DNA of 64,000 nucleotides from Streptomyces musisoli (GTDB lineage Bacteria; Actinomycetota; Actinomycetes; Streptomycetales; Streptomycetaceae): positions 1 through 64,000 of the forward strand of contig NZ_JAERRH010000015.1 in assembly GCF_016741855.1 (NCBI RefSeq), in the 5' to 3' direction. Position numbers and translations under genes: made by a program. Positions 16,548 through 24,189 of this stretch are shown here, piece after piece. Under the pieces are notes generated by a model. It was not told where the DNA came from and ran no database searches. It saw only the letters and a list, made by a program, of their open reading frames with translations. How positions within the stretch are numbered: position 1 is the stretch's first letter; each line of letters starts with the position of its first letter.

Positions 16548-18767
16548 GTGGAAGGTATGCAGCCCTTGGAGGATGACGCGGGGGTCGGCGCGGTACGGGG
16601 GGATCTGGCCGATTTCCGTGACGGCACGTTCCACGCCCCGGTTGTGGGTGTGCAGCACGTGATCAACGCCGTGCCGCGTACTCCGGTGTCGTGGCCGCAT
16701 CAGGTCGGCACGATTCCCCCGCAGGCGGCGTGTTTCCAGGACCGTGCCGAGGTTGCCCGGCTGACTTCAGCACTCGCCGGCGGGGGCGCGGCGGTTGTCA
16801 CCCAGGCCGCTCCGGCAGGAGTAGTGGTGGGCCTGGGCGGTGTCGGCAAGACCCAGCTCGCCGCACACTACGCCCGCACCGCCTGGCAGGTCGGCGACTT
16901 GGATGTGCTGGTGTGGACCACCGCCACGTCTGCCGATGAGATTCGCAGCGGCTACGCGAGAGCCGCTGCCGAGCTACTGGGCACAGACCCCGGCGACACC
17001 ACCCGGGCCGCAGACCTTTTCCTGGCCTGGTTACAGCCCAAGGCAGGTCAGGGCACGTGCCGGTGGCTCGTCGTCCTGGACGACCTGAATGTTCCCCACG
17101 ACCTGAACGGCCTGTGGCCGCCTCCCAGTCCCACCGGCCGGACCTTGATCACCACCCGTCGCCAGGACGCGGCCCTGACCACAGGCCGCCACCTCATCCC
17201 GGTCGGCGTTTTCACCCCGGCCGAGTCCCTCGCCTATCTCACCAGTGCCCTGCCCGCCCACATGGAGCAGCCCGACCGGCTTGCCGCCCTCGCCGATGAC
17301 CTCGGACACCTGCCGCTGGCCTTGTCCCAGGCCGCCGCCTATCTCACGGACACCGGCGTCACCCCGGCCGACTACCGACAGATGCTTGCCGACCGGACCA
17401 CCGCGTTGCGCGCGCCCGACGCTCTGCCTGACGGGCAGCAGTTGGCGGTGGCCACGACCTGGTCCGTGTCCATCGAGCGTGCCGACGAGCTGGCACCGGC
17501 CGGGCTGGCGCGCCCTCTCCTCCAGCTCGCCGCCTTCATGGATGCCAACGGCATTCCAGCCACGGTCCTGACCAGTCCGCCCGCCCGCGTCTACTTGGCC
17601 CGTCACCGCACCCGCCCCGATGTTCCCGCACCGGAGCCCGCCCGCCCGCCGAGCGTCGTGACACAAGACCAGGAAGAAGTGCCGGAGCGCGATGTCCTCA
17701 CCGCCCTGAGCGCCCTTCGCCGACTCAGCCTCATCCAGCACACCCCCACCACCCCCCAAGCCGCGGTCCGCGTCCACCAGCTCGTCCAGCGCGCCACACG
17801 CGACGCCCTCACACCGGACCAGCACGACCAGACCGCCCGCATCGCGGCCGACGCCCTCCTCGCCAGCTGGCCCGAGATCGAGCGCGACACCGGACTGGGA
17901 CAGGCTCTTCGCGCCAACAGTGACGCGCTCGCCGCCCACGCTGCGGACGCCCTGTACCGGCTCGATGCGCACCAGGTGCTGTTTCGAACCGGTACCAGCC
18001 TCGGCGAAGCCGGCCACGTCACGGGCGCGATCGCCTACTGGCAGAATCTGCTCGCTGCGGCCAAACGTCACTGGGGGCCGGACCATCCGGACACGTTGCG
18101 CACACGAGGGCGTGTGCTGCGGTGGCAGGCGGCCGCAGGAGACCGGTCCGGAGCCGCTGGCGCGTACGCGGTTCTACTCCGGGACATGACATGCGCATTA
18201 GGAGCCGATCACCCCGATACCCTGCGCACTCATGGAGCCCTCGTCTGGTGGCAGGGCTGGGCGGGAGACATGAGCGGCGCCGCGAGGGCCAGTGCTGCGC
18301 TGCTCCAGGACATGATCAGAGTGCTGGGGGCCGACCACCCCGACACCTTGCGCACCCATGCCACGCTGGCCTGGTGGCGCGGCCAGACAGGAGACCCTGC
18401 CGGCGCCGCGGCCACCTACACCGAGGTACTCGGCGGGCGACTGCGCATACTGGGACCGGATCACCCCGACACTCTGCGGACCCGCAGTTACCTCGCGTGG
18501 TGGCAAGGCTGGGCAGGGGACCCCGAAGGCTCCGCAGCGGCCAGCGCCGCGCTGCTTCGGGACATGACGAGAGTGCTGGGCCCCGACCACCCCGACAGTC
18601 TCCGTACCCGAAACAACCTGCACTTCATGGAAGGGAAGGCAGGAAACACAGACGATGCCGTGCGGGGTTTCGAACGACTGTTGCCCGACTTGGCAAGGGT
18701 GCTCGGAACCGACCATCCCGACACCGTTGCTGCTCGGGGCGACCTGGCCTGCTTCCAAATGCGTTGA
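16548..18767 (+). CDS. NB-ARC (STAND) ATPase with C-terminal tetratricopeptide repeats
   Basis: About 739 residues. Layout: a short N-terminal motif DFRDGTFHAPVVG (22-34), a conserved VGTIPPQAACFQDR segment before the NTPase, P-loop GLGGVGKT (95-102), Walker B WLVVLDD, an RxxR-like TTRR sensor, and a winged-helix/arm region. From about 490 come roughly six 42-residue repeats with the signature GADHPDTLRTR. STAND proteins are switches that oligomerise on ligand sensing; repeats usually sense. The N-terminal motif resembles that of the gene at 31527. GTG 16548 is favoured; TTG 16527 and ATG 16557 are alternatives. No adjacent effector gene remains. Confidence 0.85.
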   Translation: MEGMQPLEDDAGVGAVRGDLADFRDGTFHAPVVGVQHVINAVPRTPVSWPHQVGTIPPQAACFQDRAEVARLTSALAGGGAAVVTQAAPAGVVVGLGGVGKTQLAAHYARTAWQVGDLDVLVWTTATSADEIRSGYARAAAELLGTDPGDTTRAADLFLAWLQPKAGQGTCRWLVVLDDLNVPHDLNGLWPPPSPTGRTLITTRRQDAALTTGRHLIPVGVFTPAESLAYLTSALPAHMEQPDRLAALADDLGHLPLALSQAAAYLTDTGVTPADYRQMLADRTTALRAPDALPDGQQLAVATTWSVSIERADELAPAGLARPLLQLAAFMDANGIPATVLTSPPARVYLARHRTRPDVPAPEPARPPSVVTQDQEEVPERDVLTALSALRRLSLIQHTPTTPQAAVRVHQLVQRATRDALTPDQHDQTARIAADALLASWPEIERDTGLGQALRANSDALAAHAADALYRLDAHQVLFRTGTSLGEAGHVTGAIAYWQNLLAAAKRHWGPDHPDTLRTRGRVLRWQAAAGDRSGAAGAYAVLLRDMTCALGADHPDTLRTHGALVWWQGWAGDMSGAARASAALLQDMIRVLGADHPDTLRTHATLAWWRGQTGDPAGAAATYTEVLGGRLRILGPDHPDTLRTRSYLAWWQGWAGDPEGSAAASAALLRDMTRVLGPDHPDSLRTRNNLHFMEGKAGNTDDAVRGFERLLPDLARVLGTDHPDTVAARGDLACFQMR

Positions 18768-18941
18768 GGAGCTGGGCCCGCCAAGGCCCGTCGTCGGGCC
18801 GGCCTGTGTGTGTCGTCGGGCATGGGACAGTGACGTGAGCACGGAGCACTGATGGGACTTCCTGGATTCGGCCAGAGCTGCTCTTCCTCCTCGGTTGATC
18901 TGGTTTTGAAGGGTGTGGGGAGATCGGGGAGTACGAGCCAT

Positions 18942-18973
18942 GAGGGGCCGCCGGCCGTGAGGTCGGCGGCCTC
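18942..18973 (-). terminator. Hairpin after Clp-N domain gene
   Basis: GC-rich inverted arms (GAGGGGCCGCCGGCC and GGTCGGCGGCCTC) with a 4-base loop, 27 bases beyond the stop at 19000. It could also end transcripts from the NB-ARC gene side. Confidence 0.5.
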
Positions 18974-18999
18974 TTGGGAATTGGTGCAGTGGGTGGTGG

Positions 19000-19380
19000 T
19001 CAGCCGTTCCGGGACGAGTCGGTGTCCGCCGTCGTGGCGTTGAGGGCGGCTGGGTCGAAGCCGGCCTCGCTCAGGACGTCGGCGGCCACTCCGCGGCCGA
19101 CCTGGGCAAGGCCGATCAGCAGGTCGTCGCAGTCGATGTGCTCGGAGCCGTTCTGCTTCGACCGTGCCTCCGCGATGGCGATGGCTTTGCGGGAGTAGGG
19201 CGTCCATGCGATGCGTTCGGCTGCTTGGGAGGCGCCCATGCTCAGCCGCGTGCCGACGGACCTGTGGACCGTCTCCGGTGAGACGCCGGCGGACCGCAGG
19301 AGCTGGGTGGCGCTGTTGTCCTGTTCGGTCAGTCCCCAGAGCAGGTGCTCAGTGCCGATGTAGTTGTCGCGGTGCTGCAC
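19000..19380 (-). CDS. Clp repeat (ClpN) domain protein, possibly 5'-truncated
   Basis: About 126 residues containing the second half of a double Clp N-terminal domain (NYIGTEHLLWGL, then GSEHIDCDDLLIGLAQ). In ClpC/ClpA this domain binds substrates and adaptors; stand-alone ClpN proteins occur in actinobacteria. The usual first helix (MFERFTDRAR-like) is missing. The frame is open upstream to about 19450 but without a start codon, and GTG 19380 has no ribosome site. Either an unusual start or a truncation is likely. Confidence 0.6.
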   Translation of the reverse strand: MQHRDNYIGTEHLLWGLTEQDNSATQLLRSAGVSPETVHRSVGTRLSMGASQAAERIAWTPYSRKAIAIAEARSKQNGSEHIDCDDLLIGLAQVGRGVAADVLSEAGFDPAALNATTADTDSSRNG

Positions 19381-19468
19381 TGCTGCCTGTTTGACCTTTC
19401 GAAGATGCCGCCGCCGTGCTGTTCGAGGTGCAACCGGCCCATTGACGTGTCGTTACGGTCACGGGAGT

Positions 19469-20824
19469 TCAGGCGTAGGCATCGTCAATGACGACTCGTC
19501 GCACTGTGCGCAGCGACGCCTGGAGACTGTCCAGATCGGTCGAGCCGAGAGCTAGGCGGAGCGCCTGTGGTGTGTGCTTGGAGGTGGTGAAGGGCTCTGC
19601 GGTGCTTACCGAGATGTGCTCACGCGCGAGGGTGGCGGTCAGGCGATCGGCACGTGCGTCGTCGGGCAGCGTCAGCCATGTGAAGTAGGACGAGGGGTGG
19701 CTGATCAGTGACAGGCCTGCCAGTTCCTGTCCGGCGAGTGCTTGGCGGGCCTTGGCGTCGTCTCGTTTCTGCGCTTCCAAGTGCTCCACCGTGCCATCCT
19801 CGAGCCAGCGGCAGGCGATCGCGGTGGTGAGGGCCGGGGTGTTCCAGGTGGTCGCCCTGATCGCGCGTTCGAGCGACGGCACCCTGGACGGTGGGGCGAC
19901 GACGAAGCCGACCCGGAGGCCGGTGGCGATGCTCTTGGACAGTCCCGAGACGTAGACGGTGATGTCCGGTGCACTGGCAGCCAGCGGCGGTGGGGGATCC
20001 TCGACCAGGTAGGCGTAGGCGGCGTCTTCGATGATGAGCGAACCGTGCTGCCGAGCGATCTCGATCAGACGGGTGCGGTCAGTTGCCGGCATGACCCACC
20101 CCAGAGGGTTGTGCAAGGTCGGCATGGTGTAGATCGCGCGCACAGGGCGGGTCGCGCACAGCTTCTCGAGGGCGTCGAGATCCGGCCCGTCGGTGGTTGT
20201 GGGTATGGGCTCCAGGTCGAGATGAAAGGCGTGCGCGAGCACCTTGAAACCCGGGTATGTGAGGGCGTCGACCGCGACGACGTCGCCGGCGTTGAGTGCG
20301 GCCATGACGGTGATGGCCAGGCCGTGCTGCGCACCGTTGACGATGAGGATCTGGTCCGCGTCCGGAGTGATTCCCCGACGCCTCAGGTGCCGTGCGATCG
20401 AGGCCCTGTCCTGGGGACGCCCTCGATGAGGTTGGTAGCGCAGCAGCGAGTCGAGTTCGCCGGAGGTGGCCACCTCTCGCAGTGCCTGTCGTAGGAGGTC
20501 GGCTTGGCCGGGCAGCGACGGATAGTTGAAGTTCAGGTCGACCGCGTCTGTAGCGACGACTTGCTGATCGATGCCGTGACCGGCGGGAACCGCGATGTCA
20601 CGTACGAACGTGCCGCGGCCCTGTTCCCGGCTCACCAGGCCCAGCGCTTCCAGCTCGGCGTACACCCGGGTCGCGGTCACCACGGCGATGCCCTCGCGTG
20701 CGGCGAGCCCGCGGTGGGTCGGCAACCGCACGCCTGCGGCGAGCCGGCCTGCCTTGATGTCGGATGCGAGTGCGTCGACCAGGAGTTTGTACCGCGAGGC
20801 TGCCACGCACCGAATTGTATCCAT
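19469..20824 (-). CDS. MocR/PdxR-type GntR regulator with aminotransferase domain
   Basis: 451 residues. A GntR winged helix at about 12-78 (RLPTHRGLAAREGIAVVTAT) is joined to a fold-type I aminotransferase domain that binds pyridoxal phosphate (NGAQHGLAI, IIEDAAYAYL, VSGLSKSIATGLRVGF with the Schiff-base Lys). MocR proteins sense PLP or aminated ligands and control a divergent gene. Here that is the DJ-1 family gene at 20895. The ATG at 20824 sits inside an inverted repeat, a likely autoregulatory site. Confidence 0.9.
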   Translation of the reverse strand: MDTIRCVAASRYKLLVDALASDIKAGRLAAGVRLPTHRGLAAREGIAVVTATRVYAELEALGLVSREQGRGTFVRDIAVPAGHGIDQQVVATDAVDLNFNYPSLPGQADLLRQALREVATSGELDSLLRYQPHRGRPQDRASIARHLRRRGITPDADQILIVNGAQHGLAITVMAALNAGDVVAVDALTYPGFKVLAHAFHLDLEPIPTTTDGPDLDALEKLCATRPVRAIYTMPTLHNPLGWVMPATDRTRLIEIARQHGSLIIEDAAYAYLVEDPPPPLAASAPDITVYVSGLSKSIATGLRVGFVVAPPSRVPSLERAIRATTWNTPALTTAIACRWLEDGTVEHLEAQKRDDAKARQALAGQELAGLSLISHPSSYFTWLTLPDDARADRLTATLAREHISVSTAEPFTTSKHTPQALRLALGSTDLDSLQASLRTVRRVVIDDAYA

Positions 20825-20832
20825 GACAATTC
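20812..20832. promoter_or_regulatory. Inverted repeat over the MocR start codon
   Basis: GAATTGT (20812-20818) and ACAATTC (20826-20832) flank a 7-base spacer that contains the ATG. A TTGACT at 20834-20839 facing right and TACCGT 18 bases later could drive the DJ-1 gene. Binding would affect both divergent genes. Confidence 0.5.
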
Positions 20833-20855
20833 TTTGACTGTCCTGTACGTGTGCT

Positions 20856-20972
20856 CTTACCGTCAGGACCCACTCACCGGGAAGGACAGCCGCCGTGCAC
20901 ATCGCCATCCTCACCTTCGAGGGCTACAACGAACTCGACTCCCTGATCGCGCTCGGTGTCCTCAACCGCATC
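20856..20972 (+). repeat. Right (intact) copy of duplicated DJ-1 gene start
   Basis: Source copy of the 117-base direct repeat at 4200-4316. Confidence 0.85.
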
Positions 20973-21518
20973 AAGACCGACGACTGGCGCGTCACCATCT
21001 CCACCCCCAGCCCCAAGGTGACCTCGATGAACGGGGTCGTCATCGAACAGATGTCCACCCTTGAGGAGGCGTGCGCCGCCGACGCCGTCATCGTCGGCAG
21101 TGGCATCGCCACCCGCGAGGTCGTCGAAGACCGGGCGATCATGAACACCTTGCGCGGCCTGGACCCTTCGCGCCAACTGATCGCGGCGCAGTGCTCCGGT
21201 GCGCTCGTGCTGGCCAAGCTCGGCCTGCTCGACGGCATCCCCGCCTGCACCGACCTGACCACCAAGCCCTGGGTCGTCGCCGCCGGCGTCGAGGTGCTCA
21301 ACCAGCCTTTCTACGCGAGGGACAACATCGCCACCGCCGGCGGCTGCCTCGCCTCGCACTACCTCGCCGCCTGGATCATCGCCCGCCTCGAGGGCAACGA
21401 CGCCGCCGAGAGCGCACTGCACTATGTCGCCCCGGTCGGTGAAAAGGAGGAATACATCGAGCGCGCGTGGCGCAACATCACCCCCTACCTGCCCGCCCCC
21501 GCACCGGCACTCGCCTGA
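20895..21518 (+). CDS. DJ-1/PfpI family protein
   Basis: 207 residues with the whole class I glutamine-amidotransferase-like fold. The nucleophile elbow AAQCSGALVLAKLGLL places the reactive Cys at 100. A GGCLASHYLAAWI segment follows. Family members act as hydrolases, isonitrile hydratases, deglycases or regulators, and activity cannot be assigned. The GTG at 20895 has AAGGA 9 bases upstream. It is divergent from the MocR regulator, which probably controls it. Its first 26 codons are duplicated at 4.2 kb. Confidence 0.88.
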   Translation: MHIAILTFEGYNELDSLIALGVLNRIKTDDWRVTISTPSPKVTSMNGVVIEQMSTLEEACAADAVIVGSGIATREVVEDRAIMNTLRGLDPSRQLIAAQCSGALVLAKLGLLDGIPACTDLTTKPWVVAAGVEVLNQPFYARDNIATAGGCLASHYLAAWIIARLEGNDAAESALHYVAPVGEKEEYIERAWRNITPYLPAPAPALA

Positions 21519-21648
21519 AACGACCAGTGGCAAGCAGCGGCAGCTCTGCCAGCGATGCCGCACCAGGGTGAGGACGAGTTAGGGGGCGGGCACGAGGGCG
21601 GCAGCGTTCGAATCGTTCATGAGCTGTGGCAGCACCGGCTGCCGGTGC

Positions 21649-22500
21649 TCAGTGGTGGTACGCGGCTGTCGCGATCTCGGCGAAGGACCGGATCAACGGG
21701 TTGGCGTCACCTTCGTTCCACACCGCCACCACTCGGCTCGGCGCCATGTCGACCAACGGCACCACGGTCAGCTCCGCGGGCAGGTCGTGTCCGAGCGGGG
21801 CCAGGCCGACCGTGCCGTTCCACAGCACGGCCTGAAGGCATTCCTGGACGGCGCGCACCACGGGGCCCTCGCGCGGCCTGCCGCCGTTCCAGTACGACTG
21901 CCAACTGGGGTCGGTTCCCTGCGGGAACTGAAACCAGCGGCGGTCGCTCAGCTCTGCCAGCCGCAACCGTTCGCAGCGGGCCAGCGGATCATCGGCGCGC
22001 AGAACCACGCCGACCGGATCTGCGCGCAGCGTACGCACCGTCAGGGCGGTCTCGTCGAAAGGCGCTCGGGTCAAGGCGACGTCGACCAGTCCGGCACGCA
22101 ACCCGCACGTCGGGTCGGTCAGATCGGTGTCGCGGATGCGGATGTCGATGCCGGGATGGCGCCGACGGTAGGCGTCGGCCAGCCTGGTCACCCCCGGGTC
22201 GGTGCCGTCGCCCAGGAGGCCGACGGTGAGGGTCGTGGCGCCGGCCGCGGCGCACACGCGTACACGGACGCGGTCGGCATGGTCGAGCAGCGCCCGCGCC
22301 TCGTCGAGCAGCACCGTGCCCACCGGTGTGAGCGCGACACCGGCAGGCGAGCGGGTGAACAGCAGGGCCCCGACTTCGGCCTCCAACTGCTTGATCGCCC
22401 GGCTCAGCGGGGGCTGGCTCATGTGCAGTCGGGTGGCGGCCCGGCCGAAGTGAAGTTCCTCGGCGACCGCCACGAAGTAGCGCAAGGTCCGTAGCTCCAC
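21649..22500 (-). CDS. LysR-family transcriptional regulator
   Basis: 283 residues. An N-terminal winged helix (ELRTLRYFVAVAEELHFGRA, then SQPPLSRAIKQLE) is followed by a periplasmic-binding-like effector domain from about 90. The GTG at 22500 begins the canonical LysR N-terminus; the long upstream frame is rejected. An inverted repeat of the T-N11-A class stands 9 bases upstream. The DoxX-like membrane protein gene is divergent and is the natural target. Confidence 0.9.
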   Translation of the reverse strand: MELRTLRYFVAVAEELHFGRAATRLHMSQPPLSRAIKQLEAEVGALLFTRSPAGVALTPVGTVLLDEARALLDHADRVRVRVCAAAGATTLTVGLLGDGTDPGVTRLADAYRRRHPGIDIRIRDTDLTDPTCGLRAGLVDVALTRAPFDETALTVRTLRADPVGVVLRADDPLARCERLRLAELSDRRWFQFPQGTDPSWQSYWNGGRPREGPVVRAVQECLQAVLWNGTVGLAPLGHDLPAELTVVPLVDMAPSRVVAVWNEGDANPLIRSFAEIATAAYHH

Positions 22501-22508
22501 GCTGCAAC

Positions 22509-22525
22509 GATACCCGTCAGGTATC
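22509..22525. promoter_or_regulatory. LysR-type T-N11-A site
   Basis: GATACC and GGTATC flank a 5-base centre in the intergenic region between the LysR and DoxX genes. Confidence 0.55.
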
Positions 22526-22748
22526 GGCACCGCGGGATAGGTCTTGGACACTGACAAGGCCCGGGCGGTGCACTCGTGAGCATGACCGAAGAAGCCAAGA
22601 CCACCCCTTCCGACCGGCGGGGCCGCGGCGCCGTTCGCCTTTCGGTGTCCGGGCCCCTCGGGCGACGGGCCGGGCCCTCTCCAGGGTTCTTCCGGCAATC
22701 GACGCAATCGACTGGGCCCCGCGAACCGGTGGCCCATGAACGCGAACT

Positions 22749-23108
22749 ATGAACATCGCCTATTGGATCGTCGCGGGACTTCTCGCCCTCTTCTACTTCT
22801 ACGCGGGCGCGATGAAGGCGGTCCGCAGCGGCGATCAACTCCGACCGATGATGGCCTGGGTCGACCGCGTACCAATGCCCGTCGTCAGGACGCTGGGTGC
22901 GGTCGAAATGCTCGGCGCGACCGGACTGATCCTGCCGCCGCTTACCGGCATCGCTGCCTCGCTGGCGCCGGCCGCGGCCACCGGCTTCCTGCTCCTTCAG
23001 ATCTGTGCGGTCGCCGTCCACCTGACCGGCGACGACCGCCGGATCACACTCAACCTCGGGCTCATGGCCACCGCCGCCGCGACCATCTGGCTGGCCAGCG
23101 GGCTGTGA
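22749..23108 (+). CDS. DoxX-like integral membrane protein
   Basis: 119 residues with four membrane helices (about 4-22, 45-62, 66-88 and 97-117). The pattern FYFYAGAMKAVRS after the first helix is typical of DoxX-like proteins, some of which relate to redox or thiol stress. It is divergent from a LysR gene. The ATG at 22749 lacks a strong ribosome site. Specific activity unknown. Confidence 0.8.
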   Translation: MNIAYWIVAGLLALFYFYAGAMKAVRSGDQLRPMMAWVDRVPMPVVRTLGAVEMLGATGLILPPLTGIAASLAPAAATGFLLLQICAVAVHLTGDDRRITLNLGLMATAAATIWLASGL

Positions 23109-23183
23109 TCGAGCACCGTTCACGACCGGTGGATGCGCCTGCCGGCAAACCAATGAAGACGACGAAAGGGAAAAAGTAGGATA

Positions 23184-23360
23184 GTGTCCACCGTTTTGGA
23201 TCTTCTCGACCCCGGCGCCCTCATGGATCCTCATCCGATCTGCCGGGAATGGCACGGCCAGGGGCCGGTGATCTGGGACTCCACCATCGAAGCGTGGCTG
23301 GTGTCCCGGACTGCTTTCGGTCCCGGCGGGCGTCCGCGGCGGTCGGCCTGCGACCCATGA
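23184..23360 (+). pseudogene. Cytochrome P450 N-terminal stub
   Basis: From GTG 23184, behind an AGGGA site, the 58-residue frame includes DPGALMDPHPICREWHGQGP and VIWDSTIEAWLVSR, the characteristic N-terminal region of actinobacterial P450s. After about 45 residues the similarity stops. The I-helix and heme Cys regions are absent. It is the surviving start of a deleted gene. Confidence 0.6.
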
Positions 23361-23445
23361 ACGGTGCGGCCACGCCGTACGGGGCCCTTCGGCGGACCGG
23401 CCTCGTACGGCGCACAGTGGGCGGGACAGCCCGCTCAGTTCCTGG

Positions 23446-23841
23446 TCAGCCGGTGTAGGTGGCCGCCAGTACACCCCACGTGCTCGGACCCACGATCCCG
23501 TCGGCATCGAGGCGGTACTGCTTCTGGAAGACGCGCACGTAGTAGTCAGTCCGGGCACCGAACAGCCCGTCGACGAAACCAGACTTCTCCGACTCGGCCA
23601 CGACATACCTGACCAGCACAACCTGGATGGCCCTGACGCAAACCCCCGAGTCGCCGCGGGCAAAGTTACGGGCCGGGATCTCATTGCCGTTCGGGGCGAT
23701 GCGGCTGCCCACCTGGGCGATGCAGGTGTCGAAGTTGTACTCGGTCGCGTCGGCCGACGGAGTGGCCACCAGCAGCGCGGCCGAGGCGAGGGCCAGGGCG
23801 GCGGTGGCCTTCAGCGGGCGGTACGGACGACGTATGGACAT
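23446..23841 (-). CDS. Secreted peptidoglycan-binding domain protein
   Basis: 131 residues. A signal peptide spans about 1-32. The mature part has two cysteines (DTCIAQV and SGVCVRAIQ). A PG_binding_1 fold covers roughly 65-130 (GDSGVCVRAIQVVL, VDGLFGARTDYYVRVFQKQY, DADGIVGPSTWGVL). It should bind cell-wall peptidoglycan outside the cell. The ATG at 23841 has GGGGGA 5 bases upstream and is preferred over the ATG at 23853. No catalytic domain is present. Confidence 0.88.
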   Translation of the reverse strand: MSIRRPYRPLKATAALALASAALLVATPSADATEYNFDTCIAQVGSRIAPNGNEIPARNFARGDSGVCVRAIQVVLVRYVVAESEKSGFVDGLFGARTDYYVRVFQKQYRLDADGIVGPSTWGVLAATYTG

Positions 23842-24189
23842 GTGATCCCCCATGCACAGTAGTAGAGTTGAAGCGAATGCCATTCATGATCACATAAGAA
23901 GGTTCCCTGCGGGAGCTGAGGTAGACAGCCGTGGCTCGTCACCCAAGGTGATCGGTCAGAGCCAAGGACGAAGAACGCCCTCGCTTCTTCAGGCGCGGCG
24001 GCCGGCAACTCGCGTGGAACTCCAACTGCCGCTCGCCGACGAGCGCCGCCGCCATGCCTCGGGCATTGCGCAGCACCCGCACTCGATCAAGCAGGTCTTG
24101 GCACAGCCGGCCCAGCGCCACAACGGATGGCTCCCCCTGCTCGGACGGCATGACCTAATCTGTCGGAGGCGATGTGACAAGGGGGAACC
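23842..24189. other. Divergent promoter region
   Basis: About 350 bases between the secreted protein and the kinase. No gene recognised; presumably carries both promoters. Confidence 0.4.

Noticed and set aside
18784..18799. GGCCCG/CGGGCC hairpin after the NB-ARC gene
   Set aside because: Only 6 bp; common by chance at this GC content.
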